Assembly: GCA_947179155.2 (NCBI GenBank)
Contig: OX359264.1
Span: 61,095,202-61,159,201 of the forward strand
Direction: 5' to 3'
Source of the DNA: Hedera helix
Taxonomy: Eukaryota; Streptophyta; Magnoliopsida; Apiales; Araliaceae
DNA: 64,000 bases
Within the stretch, counting starts at the first letter, position 1. Each line of letters starts with the position of its first letter. Both the position numbers and the translations under genes were made by a program. The notes beneath the pieces were generated by a model. That model searched no databases and was not told where the DNA came from. It saw only the letters and a program-made list of their open reading frames with translations. Below are positions 24,285 to 36,381 of the stretch, piece after piece.

Positions 24285-26770
24285 CCTGCCGATCCAAGGC
24301 CTCCACATCTGCTGGACGTCGTAGCAAGATATGCCATAGTTCTGTCTCCGTCAAAGAAGTAAATCTACTGTATATGTCTGGTTAATGGTGTACTTGATTA
24401 ACGTAGTGCAAGTGAACCTTGTTTGCTTCTTATTAAGGGCAAACGGTTTTAATGAGCTATGGGAGGATAAATTGTACTAGAAATCCTGATAAACTTCATA
24501 TCTTTGAATAATATGAATGAAATGTAGTTTAGTTCCTCCACCACCAATTCCTTCTGTTTGTTGAGCTTTGATTTCTTCTTCTTGTCTGTTAAGATACATC
24601 GAGTTTGTAAGTGATGCTTCTTCCTTTCAGAAGCTTTTCGTGAGTTTTTGAGTAGCGGGTGAAAGTGGGAAATTACCGGAAATGATTTCTCATTATTGTC
24701 GCCTTATTCGACGAACTGGTTTTACTACTGAGGAAGTCAGTCGTATTATAACAGTTTCTTTCATAGCAAAAAGGACTTACTTTTCCCAAAAGAAGATATT
24801 ATCTCAAATTAACATTAATAAAAGGCAACTAAATTTATTTCTTATTTTACTTTAGTAATATTATTTAAATTTAAGTTAAATGTTAGTTTAACATATTTTT
24901 TAACTCAAAATTAATACGATTCATTAACAAGTGTGAAACAATAAATTTTATAATCACTAGTATTTTTTATAATTAAGAGTTTAAAAATATTTTAAATTAA
25001 TTTTTAAAAATTAATAAATAATTTTATATTTTAGAGCGGGGGAATATTTCTTAATAATGAGCTCTCGTATTAGGAGGATGTAGAGAGTTGTAAAATAAAA
25101 ATATACAAAACTTCTTATCCCTCCTTTCAGTGCTTGTTGGGTAATGTTAGGGTCGTTATATTTTTGTTTGCGTTCTTGTTATACCGGTGGATTAAATCTC
25201 GTATGATTTGTTACGTTATAAAATATTTAATATCATATAACTAGAAAATTATTTAAGATAAAAATAAAATAAAAAAATAACGACCTCTAATATTATCCTT
25301 GTTAAATAGTATGACGTTGAAGAGTTTTGCTATGTAATATGTGTCAAGTTACAATTGTGAAATATATCATGAGTTTTGTATGTATTTGGTTACAATGTTA
25401 TACCGTCTATTTCTACTACTGTTATATGAATTGAAGGGTTAGCATTATTGTTGCAAGGATGAAACATTAAATTGGGATATTATGAAAAAAATATTACTCT
25501 CTCGTAATTCTAAAATTAGAAATACACTTGCAAGGCCACGACTTCAAAGAAAAAAATTATTTTTCTAAACTTATCCACGAGATTAGTTAGAAATGCAGTG
25601 GTGGTCTCATGATAGTACTCAATCAACCACTAATAAAATTTATTGTCTTGTCACTTTATAGTCTAACAATAGAAATGTATCTTTAATTTTGGAACGGATA
25701 ATATAGACAAATGTATCTCTAATTTTAGAACAAGTCTCTTCCTACAGTATTTATATGTTTTTCGTTACAAGAGAATTTACTAGGTGTCCTAAACAGTTTA
25801 CATCGCACTTGCATTTCTGTGCATGGTGTTTTCATTCTGGGTGCGGGGATTTGTTGAGCAAGGGAAAATAATATGCAAAGCATCCATGGTCCCTGTTGAT
25901 TACCATGGAAACTGGATACATCATACACAAACAAAATTTGAAGGAAAACGAGAATTTCTTGATTCTACATGTCATTTTCTGTCTCTTCTTTCATTATACC
26001 TAGAAATTTGAGAATAGTTACAATTTCTATCTGAGGAGGAGATAAAAGATGAGAGAAAAACCTTTGGTTTTAGTTTATTTTTCCATGTCAATGGTCCAAA
26101 TTTAAACTTAGTGAGATTATTGTTATAGGATTACAATGCGGGGAGCTAGTTACCTTTCAATGTGACTTGAAGGGTGTTCTGTACTAAAAACTATTAAATT
26201 TAAACAAGTTGAGTAGGTTTCAAACGCTCTGGCAGATAATTTGCGCTTTACAAGGATAAAGATTTCGTATGACTGATATGTTTATTGATTTAGCTATCTC
26301 ATTTTGATACAAGTTAAATTTCAACTATCACAAATTTAAACTTGGGATTTGGATTGATGGAATTAATATCCTGCAAAAATGAAATCCATCGTCTTTGATG
26401 CGCTCAAACCCACTGCATGTCTTTGTAGTTGATGTTGTATTCTGATAGATTAAATAGACAACACCTTTGCAAAATAACTTTTTCATAAGTGGCTTTCTTT
26501 TCTGTCATCAAGTTTTCACTACTGTTGTATACTTGTATTTATGCCATAATATGAGGTGATTGAAATGCTCGTGTATACGATGCAGACTAGTATTTCTTTC
26601 CTGACTTCCGATTTTACCTTGTTTCTGGTTTGTTTTCATGAAGAAAATGGATATCGTTTAATATAAGTTATAATTCTTATCTAAATTTGTTTCCTTTACG
26701 TAAAAAGGTTAGGCAATCAAATTATAATAAGTGCTGCCTTCTTGTTATCGTCATCTTATTTGTGCTTTAG
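24285..26770. other. Intergenic, glutaredoxin to LPA1-like remnant
   Basis: Holds the glutaredoxin 3' flank and AT-rich DNA. At about 25496-25735 there is an inverted-repeat element: the left end reads ATTCTAAAATTAGAAATACA and the right end contains TGTATCTCTAATTTTAGAAC, so it is a Stowaway-like MITE candidate. I searched for TPR-type exons that should precede the LPA1-like exons and found none. Confidence 0.5.
25496..25735. mobile_element. Stowaway-like MITE candidate
   Basis: The left end TACTCTCTCGTAATTCTAAA and the right end with CTAATTTTAGAACAAG are inverted relative to each other. The inner part has a second internal copy of the right-end word (ATGTATCTTTAATTTTGGAA). Exact termini are uncertain. 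Confidence 0.5.
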
Positions 26771-27857
26771 TTCAGCAGCCAAGATACGGAGTGAAGTTCT
26801 TTCTCCCTTCCGGTCTGTTCGAATGTTCTTTTATCTTGCTTTCATTGCCAGTGCATCCCTTGGAGGACTAATAGCTACTACCCAACTGATTGGTGCACTG
26901 ACAAATTCATCAAGAGCAGCTGAAGTCTCTAAGATTCTTGAGGGTCTTGACATAGATATCGGAGCAATCTCTATATTTGCATTTCTTTATTCACGGGATA
27001 CTAACGCTAAGAATACCCAGACTGACAAGAGAGGAAAACCTTTCAAATCTTAAGCTTCATGTGGATGAAAAGAAGATTATTCCTGTTAATGCTTTTAGAG
27101 GAATTGCTCGTCTTGTTATAGTTTCTGGCGCTGCATCTTTCATTGCAGAGTCTTTCAAACTTAGTGAGCCTTTCACTGAGAGCCTTCTGGAAAGAGGGGT
27201 GCTTGTTGTCCCTTTTGTCACAGATGGAAATTTACCTGATTTCGAGTTTGACAAGGGTGAAGAAATGAAGGAGTTGATTGGCAAAAGAAAGAGACTCTGG
27301 CAGCTGAATCCTGTTTTTGTGACTGAGTGGACCAAGTAAGTGACCACACATAGAGAAAACAATTTGGTATAGTCTATTGCAGTTTGTTCCTTCTCTCTCC
27401 CTCCCTCTCTTTCTCTCACTTTCAAGTAATCAAATGATAAAAAGAAAGTTAAAATTACTCACATATTTCCTTTCACAAACAACAGGTGGTTAGATGAACA
27501 AAAGAAATTGGCCAATGTTTCACCTGAATCTCCGGTGTAAGTGCTCTGCTATATCAGTTATCTATTTTAGTTTGAGGGAATTCACGGATTAATTTACTCA
27601 CATGCATTGTTGCACAGCCACATTAATCTTATCCCAACCCAGAACATGCAGTTAAATATCTTTTTATAATTTTCCTTGATCATTTCCTCAATCCTTTCTG
27701 GTAATAGTAAACAAAGATCAACTTAAAGAAATTCTGATTCTTTTTATTCTATGTAAAGGTATTTATCTCTATGTTTGGATGGTCGTGTTCGCGGTAGTGG
27801 AGTTGGTTACCCTCGTTGGAATGCTTTTGTTGCACAGCTACCACCAGCAAAGGGAAT
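26771..27857 (+). pseudogene. LOW PSII ACCUMULATION 1-like gene remnant (frameshifted, truncated)
   Basis: Segments 26771-27335, 27486-27536 and 27759-27857 with normal GT-AG junctions encode the C-terminal part of an LPA1-like chloroplast protein. LPA1 is a thylakoid TPR protein that helps assembly of the photosystem II core. Visible: AAKIRSEVLSPFRSVRMFFY, a two-helix membrane segment up to SIFAFLYSRD, then in a second frame LTREENLSNLKL, VDEKKIIPVNAFRGIARL, SEPFTESLLERGVLVVPF, KKLANVSPESPVYLSL and VRGSGVGYPRWNAF. The frame changes between AKNTQ and RLTREE at about 27014-27022, as if a few bases were lost. No TPR exons were found upstream, and the expected last block (WTGLLDGMDG-like) was not found downstream. 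Either it is a decayed partial copy, or the assembly has an indel and the remaining exons are missing. Confidence 0.75.
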
Positions 27858-28819
27858 GTACATTTGAGATTCTATTGCTTTATCCATGTCAGTTGTTGTC
27901 AGTTAACATTAGCAACAAAATTGGGACCATTTGTTGCTTAAGCTCCAATTTCTAATTATATATTAGGAGCTGGCTATAGGCTACAAAATATGATAAGGAT
28001 CATGCCACAGATTGCCATTTCTTTATGCTCGTAAAAGGTTGACTTTTTACATTTTGCTTTCGTGGAAAGCCTTTTTACCTTGGATGTGGAGGGGCTGGAC
28101 TTGAGAGAAAAAAGATTTCACAAAACCTTTTTCTGATATCCACAACAAATGAACATGTAAGCCACTGGAATCAACGAACCATTACTCCTTGATTGGGAGG
28201 AAGGAAAGGAGGGAAAGGGAGGGTTACGTATGAACTTTCCTTTGGTTGGAAGTTTATAATAAAAAGAAAAAGGAGAGAAAAGAAGGAAGAACTTCCTCTC
28301 GTAAACCCCATTTTTGCTCTCGTCCAAATTGAGAGGAAAGGAAATGAGGGTAACTAACTTCAACGAAACTTTAAAAAATCTGATTATACCCATGAAATAA
28401 AAAGGAGAAAATTATAGTAATTCATAAGGGTAATCTTCTAACATAGTTCATAAATGCTCATTTTCCTTTCTTTCCTTCAACCTCACAACCAATAGTGAGG
28501 AAAATATAACATTCTTCCTTTCGTTTCTTTCCTAACATAGGATTACTTTCTGTTCCTTTCTTTTCTCCAAAATTCAGACGTTCTTAATACTTTTTACAAT
28601 AAATTTTGTTACATCTTATATGTCTGCATTAATTCTGGGCATGCTATGCCAATTCTATTGTATAAATCTGTTAATTTGGTTCGTCCAGCTTACTACCCAT
28701 ACTAGAAATTTGAATTTAGTGAACCCAACTTGTATGTTAGCCTGCTCACATCAAATGGCTGGATTATCTTTATACTAGTAACAAAATATCAGCTTATTTT
28801 CAGTGAGATATTTTTGTAG
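27858..28819. other. Non-coding DNA with a GA/CT-rich inverted stretch
   Basis: Positions about 28170-28350 are rich in GGAAAGG-type words, and 28450-28560 in CCTTTC-type words. Together these could be arms of a degraded inverted-repeat element. No exon was recognised. Confidence 0.4.
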
Positions 28820-28924
28820 GACCTGATACCATTGAGGCTTGCGTCAGATCTACCATATAAAAAATTTAAGCAGCTGGGAAAGATGGTTGCAGAATATGCA
28901 GGCTCCCTCAAGACTACAATTTAG
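28820..28924 (+). other. Unassigned terminal-exon-like ORF
   Basis: Following TTTTTGTAG, 34 codons stay open until TAG at 28922-28924. The peptide begins DLIPLRLASDL, contains KKFKQLGKMVAEYAG and looks like real coding sequence by composition, but I do not recognise the family. The LPA1-like exon ending at 27857 cannot splice to it in frame: the join would give a stop. It might be the last exon of a gene whose other exons were lost or lie unrecognised nearby. Confidence 0.3.
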
Positions 28925-29089
28925 ATACTTGGTTGATGTAGAGATAATGAAACAGGGGTGACGAAACCATATTTAAAATTAGGTACGTACTAAGAGAAGT
29001 ATGGTACAGATTCATGGAGAAACTTGTATTTAGCATGAGAATAATAAGAATACGTCAATTAAACCATAAGCACAAGCACAAAGCACCAC

Positions 29090-30143
29090 TCATTTGACTT
29101 CTTGGATCTCATCCAATGCATAGTTGTTTGTAGATACATTGGCATAATTCACTTTGTTGAACCTCACTACAACCGGGTACCGAGTTTTTGGGTCCTGCGC
29201 GTTTCGAAAAACATCAGAACAAACTTTGAACGAACGAGGGTATTAAGTTTTCTATCGACTAAAAAATGACGTTTAGATCAAAGGAATAAAATAGAAAAAT
29301 AAATAAATAAATAAATAAAATAGTATATCTAATTATTATTTTGGAGTATAAATTATTTCAATAGAATAAAAATTTATTCCATCCTTTTAAATTTTAGTCC
29401 ATGTGAGAGGTGATGGAATAAAATTCATTTTAATAAAATAGATATATGTGATAATTTTGTCAGACTACTCTTCACCACTAATAACCAAACATATACCACT
29501 CATCACTGCTAATAACCAAACATATAGTTGAAACCATTTCATTCCTTTAATCCAAACAGCATTAGCTGCAAAAGTTTTGACCGTTAGTTTTCTTGAATAC
29601 ATCAACTTTATGGGCTTTTTGGACATATGAGATTTCCATGCTAGAGTATAATTCATAACTCACAGAAATATTACCTGATCAACAGCTACAATCGATCCGA
29701 CACCATTATACCAGTAAGACTCTTTCCTAAGAATCTTAACCTGCGCAAAGAAGCCAAATCAAGGTTTAATGGTATAAAAAAATAAATGTACCTGTATTTC
29801 TAGAAAGAAAAAAAAAACAAATAGCAAATTTATTTCTGATTTTGAAACGGAGAGAGTCACTAATAGGTATTGCAAACACACTTGCCTTGGTTCCTCTCTT
29901 GGGACCAATCGGAGGTGGCTTGGCGACGGGAGCAGTTTTATCTTCCGGTGGGGCAGTGGTGGCAGCCGATGGCGACACCTCATCGGCAGCCCGTACAACC
30001 AGTCTTGAAGAATTGGTGTAGCTGACATTGTTCCTGCTAGAAGAAAGAGGGAAGGATAACGTAGTGTTCATCCGGGTTGTGTTTATGTTGGAGGTGACCA
30101 CACTGGTAGGTGTCACTACAAATTCACACGCAGCAGATGCCAT
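29090..30143 (-). CDS. PSAE: Photosystem I reaction centre subunit IV (PsaE), chloroplast precursor
   Basis: Minus-strand exons 29886-30143, 29675-29740 and 29090-29194 give 142 residues and TGA. PsaE is a small stromal-side subunit of photosystem I with an SH3-like fold; it supports ferredoxin docking and cyclic electron flow. Residues about 1-50 are Ser/Thr/Asn-rich with a basic end (SSRLVVRAADE), a typical transit peptide. A Pro/Ala-rich mature N-terminus follows, then the conserved core: GPKRGTK at 80-86, VKILRKESYWYNGVGSIVAV from 87, DPKTRYPVVVRFNKVNY, STNNYALDEIQEVK. Intron 1 has donor AAG|GCAAGT instead of GT; the only nearby GT (four bases further) breaks the frame, so this is a GC-AG intron. 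Intron 2 is GT-AG and contains a duplicated word AATAACCAAACATATA and an inverted AATAAAAT-rich stretch. Confidence 0.95.
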
Positions 30144-31144
30144 GCTGCAGCTTGCTCTCTACTAGGACTGGGAAACTAAGTTTGAGAAAATTGATGACTG
30201 AACAATAATAATAACTAAAAGCAAGAAGAAAGAATTTGGGAGGCCTTGAATTAATGGAATATCTTTTTCCAGGACGATGATATTCAGTTTCCAATTGCTT
30301 CAACCAATAGAATGCTGCCACCCATGTACCCATATCCCCATTCTTTTGGATAATGTCAGCTTATTTACTTTATCCACAACTACTTAACTACCCAAACTCA
30401 CTACATTTTTAAGATCACTCGGCATATTCCACACAAAAATAGTTACAAATAATTTGCTTAAAGTGTGTGTAAATTGATTTCTCAATAATAAAAATAATAT
30501 GTATTGTGAATGTTTATATTTTATTATTTATTTATTAATTATATAAATATAAATATTAATGATAATTTTTAAATATATATATAATACGTGAACATCTCTT
30601 ATAATTTTATCTAATTTTATATAATGTAATATGGTGAAAAATTATCACAATATATAGCAAAATTGTTTGTCAATCACACTCTAAAGAGAGAAAATAGGTT
30701 CGTAGAAAATACTATTAGAAATGTTGTACTCCTTGCCTGGGGGTTCAAATTTAGAGGAATTTGAAGAAATATGAGAGATTGAGAGGAAGGAGCCTCCACT
30801 TAATTTCATGTATCTTGTTCGGGAGTTATGTGAACCAGAAAAAGAAAATAAATAAAATAAACATTACTTTTGATCTCTTTTCTTTATTTTTAAATTAGAA
30901 AAGATAATATTTTTAAATCAAATTTATTTTTCTGCACTTTATTTTTCCAAAATTTATTTTATAATAATGGAATAAAAATGTAGTCCTTAGCCATTCATTT
31001 TTCTTCTTCTTAACTCTCGTCTACCTTGAACTCCAAAGCAAAACAGAGTGAATTCTTTTTTCTTTTCTAGCACTCTATTTTCTATTCTCCAATTTTTTTC
31101 TTTTATTTTCTCCTTTCAAACTCAGGCGCAAAGAACATTGACAT

Positions 31145-31386
31145 TCTCCCTCCGTTTCATTTTATTTGATAAAATTTGATTTTTATGATAATATTGTCCA
31201 TTTTTAGAATTAATTATTATACATTTATTTAAAATTTTGAAATCACGAAACTCGATATTAACCCAAGTTTTATGTACTTTATTACACTAATATTTTCTAA
31301 AAAGAAAGAGTATGACGCGTCGATTTTATATAAAATATGATTTATAAATGTACACTTTTTTAAAAATAAAATTGGACAAAATGAGT
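31145..31386. mobile_element. Stowaway-like MITE candidate
   Basis: The CTCCCTCCGTTTCATTTT start matches the well-known Stowaway consensus CTCCCTCCGTCCC. The right end, TGGACAAAATGAGTA, is its approximate reverse complement. The interior is AT-rich and non-coding; termini are diverged. Confidence 0.55.
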
Positions 31387-31725
31387 ATTATTTTTTATTA
31401 TAACTACACGTATCCGATTTATATTTCCAACATTATTATTGTTAAATATATGTATACATTATTATTATCTTTTCGAACAAAAATATATGTATACATTAGA
31501 AATATAACTATAAATATATAAAGTATATAATATTCTTAAAATTCTAGCGAAAAAAAAAAATTAAAATGGAAAAGAACTTTCTTTTATGGTAGTATTTATT
31601 AGTCTGAATTGGATTTGGCCCAAATAAATTGAGCTGGGTTCCAATAACGGTAGCCCAATGAACGAAGCGCAGCGAAGTTCATAACGAGTTCACGACCTTT
31701 ACACATCTTCACCATCTTGTGCCAA

Positions 31726-31735
31726 TTTTGGCGCC
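31726..31735 (+). promoter_or_regulatory. E2F-like binding site
   Basis: TTTTGGCGCC fits the E2F consensus TTTSSCGC and sits about 100 bp upstream of the start codon of the unknown gene. E2F sites are common in plant genes for S phase, DNA repair and meiosis. One motif can occur by chance. Confidence 0.45.
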
Positions 31736-31836
31736 TAAATATCTATGATCAACTCCTGCTTCTAAAATTTCCCTCACTTCGGGTTCCAACTTCCCATTAT
31801 TAAATTTGAAAACCGAAACAAATTGAAGAAAACAAG

Positions 31837-33053
31837 ATGAGGCGAAGTTCCATAATTAAGCCTAGAAATAAACCGAAGATCCGTAGCTCTTCAATCAGAG
31901 GTATTTTTGGAGTTCGGAGCTCTGACATTCCATTCGGTACTAAGCTCACTCCTGAAAATGAAGGTTTTCTTTTGTGTTATTTTTGTTTGATCTGTTTATT
32001 AGCTCGTTTTTAGTTTATTTTCACTTATACATTGATTAGTTATGATTATGCCTCTTTCTGTGCTGAGTAAACAATTGAATTAAGTGTAATTGGTGTGAAT
32101 TTGCTGTAAATTTTCATTTAGCTGTAATTTGACTCTCGGTTGATTTTGATTTTGTTGTGAAGGTGAACGAAATTCTAGTAGTATGCTCTGTAATTTGTCG
32201 CTCTATTATAAACTAAACAATCATTATATAAACTAATAATGAATTTGTATAGTGATTTTTGTAGAATAAACAATCATTATATAATGAATTTGTATATTGA
32301 TTTTTGTGAGAAAATTATTTTCGTCTCAAATTATATAAACTAAGTAGTGATAAATTTTACTTAAACAATCATTATATATATATATATATATATATATATT
32401 AGTAATAAATTAATATTAGGTAACATAATATTGTTTCCTTGGCAAATGGGACTTTCTGTGTAGCAATGGGAGTACTAAATGTATATGCAGGAATTCACAG
32501 CCTATCATCTCAACAGGCTGATATTTGTTTGACATTCAGTTGGTGAATATTTTTGAATTCCTTAAAGCTAGTGTTTTTGTAGCTAGGATGAAACAGTGGA
32601 ATTTTGATGTGGAGAAAGGGAATAAGTATTACTTTTTTGTAACAAGTGTGAAAAGAGACCAAGGGGTGGGATATACCCAGTTCATTGCCATTAGTATATT
32701 GGAGTATGAAGCAGAATTGGTGCTGCCACAGGTAAATGATGGTTTGTGGCAGTGTTAGAATTTACAGATTGTCTGCATGCTTGTCACTAGGATGAGGCAG
32801 TGAACTTATTGCTATATGTGAATTTATAGCATAACTTAATCTAATAAGCCGATCATGCTGTGGCACTTTGGATATCTCGATGCTGAATAAAGAATTTGTC
32901 ATTGGCTGAAGCTGTTTCTTTCTCGCAGATATGAATTTAGAAAAAAGAAGGAAATTCCGAGATCCTGACACTGATAATCTGCAAAATAGTAAACCGAATG
33001 CCTGCTCCTTACGGGATGAATCAATACAGGATCCAGGTTTGTAAGTTAGCTCC

Positions 33054-33084
<31 letters not shown>

Positions 33085-36000
33085 AAAAGAAAAAGAAAAA
33101 ATCTGCACATACTTGCAATCTTAAAGCACAGTACAAATCCTGCTTAGATATTGGTACTTGCTGATTATGTTTTCTAATTGTTTCCCTTCATTTTTATTCT
33201 TTATGTGTCTATTTGTGTGAAGTTGCATGATATTCTTTTCTGAAATAATTTATCTGACTCAAAGACTCTGCAGCGGATGCCCCCAAAACTTCTGAGTACG
33301 CATTTTTCAAAAAATTAAAGGATGCAGGTCGGAGTGATTTGTATCCTCTGCATAAACAGGATGACCAAGTTAAAAATGTTGATATAAACAACTGTGCAAG
33401 GGGTAGGTCTCATCACCTGGTGGTGCATGAAAGAACAATTTTCCTTGGAAATTATCTCTGAGATTCAAATCTTGTCAGAGCAATTTATTTTTAAGACATT
33501 TGATTCTGTTCAAATTGGACCCAGAAAAGTGTATCATAACACTTTCTTTACCCCTTGACAGCTAATTAAACACTTATACTATGCAGAGAAATCTAGGACA
33601 TTAAAACAAATCCACAATGGATTCAGGTTCTCAGTTCCAACTGGAAAAGAAAGACATGATGATCACAATTGCTTCTCACCTCATGTTCGTGCATCAAATA
33701 GCTCAGGTGAGTGTCTAGTAGACCTTTCTGATGATAGTAATTTTTCTAATAGATTGGACATAGTGTTACTTTTTTGTTAATCCTCAACACTAATTCTGTA
33801 CATCATGCTACAGAGATAATCAACGCCGTAGGACCTAGTGGCACAAACATCAGGTTTCCATTGCTCAATCAAAAAGTTACACCTGTTAACCACAATCTAT
33901 GGCCCTCAACTTTTCACTGTGATCTTTCTGGTATATTCTATTTTAGGCTATTCAGATTACTTTACCAGATTTGCTCTCGATTAGTATGCTATACTTTTCC
34001 TCACATTATGATTAGAACTGAACACTGCAAAGAGAGAAGAGAAGCAGCTATGCGAACAATCACTATTTTTCAAAGTTACTCTTCTTTGACCTGATGCAGT
34101 CATCATTTTTTATCGAGAATAAGAACCTTGCTCTTTTACCTTAAAGGGGGTCTTCTGTCTTGAACCTAATTCCTTGTATTGTTAAAGTGGATGACCTAAC
34201 ATGATACAAGTGTATATTTGTATGTCCAATGATTTCTCTAACTCATGAGTCATGCCTGTGTGTAATACTATAAACAATGAACTTGATTAGCTACACATTT
34301 CTAAATTCTTATTTTGCTTAGAACTTGTCACTGTTTAGACGTTTTTCCATTGTCCTGCAATCTATTGAAGCAAATCAAAACTTTATCTTGATTTATGCCG
34401 TAAGATTCTCAAGACAGCTTGCAAAATTTAAAGTTCTGATCACTATCATCAGCATTACTTTTTTTGTTAGTACTGTTCCGTACAAAGAATGGCTGAACAA
34501 ACTCAGAGACCTTGTTGTAAGGATTATTTTTGGATAACCCTGTTTAAGTTCAAATGTGTTCAGTTTGTTGCAAAGAGAATGAAAGGAAAGAAGGAAATAT
34601 AAATTTCCGTATACTCGTGGGATACTTGTAAATTCCCAAGTATTTCTCGTCTCATCGTCTTCTTGGCATTGAAAGAAGATATTACCAGTTAATACTATCA
34701 TTTTCCATTTATAAAAGTTAATTATTAGCATAGTTTGACACATTCTAAAATCAAAGCATGCCTACAGTTTCTCATTACTTTGCAGTGAGCATTCAATGCA
34801 TTGTTTAATGGACCAGCACTCAAGTCTTCCTTTACTTTCAGGAAAGCAATACTCTGAAAAAGGAGTCTTCTCTTCAAAGAGGCAGAAATTACGTCAGTGG
34901 ATTGCAGATACTTCATTTCACAAAGTTGATGAGCTCTACTCTAAGGGGTTAGCCGCATCACTGTTCATTAGTTTCCCTTTGTTTATACCAGTAATATCTT
35001 GGATTCAATTAAGATTATCTCAGGTTCAATTTGGTCAATGTGCTCCTCAGCCGCCTGTTCCGAGAGGACAATGAAGACAATGTATGATCTTTCAACTTCT
35101 TTACGAAGATGTAAGACTTATTATATAATGCTTTGCTCCTGGTCTTTATGCTGACAAAGGTGTCTTTTGCAGCGTGCTTGGGAGCCAAAGTCTAGTCAAC
35201 TGGAGATTGATACCAGATGTCAGTTGCCTTCATTCCCTAATTATGATACACATTCCAGGGGACATCACTGGAGTCGTACAAAAAACCTAATGGAGTCTGA
35301 GAATGGCTCATACCAGGATGGTGGTTTCTCCCAATATTGGTCTGAAAGTCACAGAGATGTAATTCTCCCAGAATTGGATAATGTGGGTGCAGACTCTCCT
35401 TCAACCTGTTACCCTATTGAAACTCATTTTCAATGCAAGTATAGGATACCTTACTGTAATTTAGATGGTAGAATAACTGAGAGCTTGTTCACAGAAAGCA
35501 ATCCACATTTCCATTTATCATTTGAAGAATATGGATATGGATCTGTCACAGGAGACCATCTCAAAGAGTTTGACAAATTCCATGATCCAAATGGCTCTTC
35601 AGTTCGAGGACTGCCACACCCTCTTTTGCTGGGTTGGGATTATAACGATGAGAAAGATGAGCAAGACTTATCCATTTCGTCTACCAATACAGATATGAGC
35701 TTATTTGCAAATTCTAGGGATAATGATCACTGGCAGAGTCATGATAGGCACATCGAGAGTGCCCTGCATTCCTCGTCCTTATTTTCCAATTATTTCCTGA
35801 ACTGTAGTACTTCATTAGCATTTCCCAGTTCAGCCAGCTTTCTCTACACTCATGATTTTGGAAGACACTTTAAAGATGAGAAGTATCTGTTTCCAAAGCT
35901 TGACCACCATTTCCCATTAACCTTCTCGTGTAATCCAGACTCACAAAAGTATCTTAATCTTGCTGAAGACTGTACTATTGACAACATATTCAAACTTAGC

Positions 36001-36381
36001 AGTATCGTCTGCTCTCCTCAAGATCACCCTTGGAGTCTGAATAAGGTAATCTATGAGAAGCATGATATTGATTTAGCAAGGAATCACTTATCAATGTTAG
36101 ATTCCTCTACTGAATATCCTTTATCTATTATTCATGCTCTTCAATATCCCCAACATGATGGAAGTGCTGCTGCGTGTTTTCTTGGTGAAGAGGAGAAAGA
36201 GTGTTGTTTAAATGACTCATACTGGACTAGTGATTTCTCTGAAGATGCACTCAACTGCCACGACTCGTCCGCCCTTAATTTCCAGATATCTGGCAAGCTA
36301 CAAAGTCCAAGCTGTGGTTCGCCTATGCTAGAAAGGTATCACACTGAGGCTGATGATGACAATGAATGGAAATTTATTTGA
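31837..36381 (+). CDS. Uncharacterised protein, 657 residues, eight exons
   Basis: Exons 31837-31963, 32929-33036, 33274-33402, 33587-33706, 33814-33930, 34842-34947, 35024-35081 and 35173-36381 join in one frame with GT-AG junctions. I do not recognise the family. The N-terminus (MRRSSIIKPRNKPKIRSSS) is strongly basic and could bind DNA or serve nuclear import. A short conserved-looking block, KLRQWIADTSFHKVDELYSK then NLVNVLLSRLF at roughly residues 205-255, is predicted helical. The last exon encodes about 400 residues rich in Ser, Asp, His and aromatic residues with many acidic patches (YNDEKDEQDLS, EADDDNE), probably disordered. No signal peptide or membrane segment is seen. The E2F-like promoter site hints at a nuclear cell-cycle, repair or meiotic role, but that is only inference. 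Intron 2 carries a 23-C tract. Confidence 0.8.
32371..32400. repeat. (AT)n microsatellite in intron 1
   Basis: A run of about 15 AT units in the first intron of the unknown gene. Confidence 0.9.
33052..33088. repeat. Poly-C then poly-A tract in intron 2
   Basis: Twenty-three consecutive C are followed immediately by 14 A, 15 bp after the donor site of intron 2 of the unknown gene. Confidence 0.9.

Larger units (their letters stand above)
30144..31836. other. Divergent intergenic region between psaE and unknown gene
   Basis: This contains the promoters of the two divergent genes. It is AT-rich. Positions about 31145-31386 look like a Stowaway-type MITE: the left end is CTCCCTCCGTTTCATTTTAT and the right end ATTGGACAAAATGAGTAT is roughly its inverted match. 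An E2F-like site lies at 31726-31735. I saw no convincing TATA box for psaE. Confidence 0.5.

Noticed and set aside
32525..32758. Open frame ending in CCACAG before GTAAAT within intron 1 of the unknown gene
   Set aside because: It could be an alternative exon, but no acceptor fits it in frame and the peptide is not recognisable.
34325..34537. Open frame between exons 5 and 6 of the unknown gene
   Set aside because: The splice chain from 33930 to 34842 is in frame without it, and it shows no family signal.
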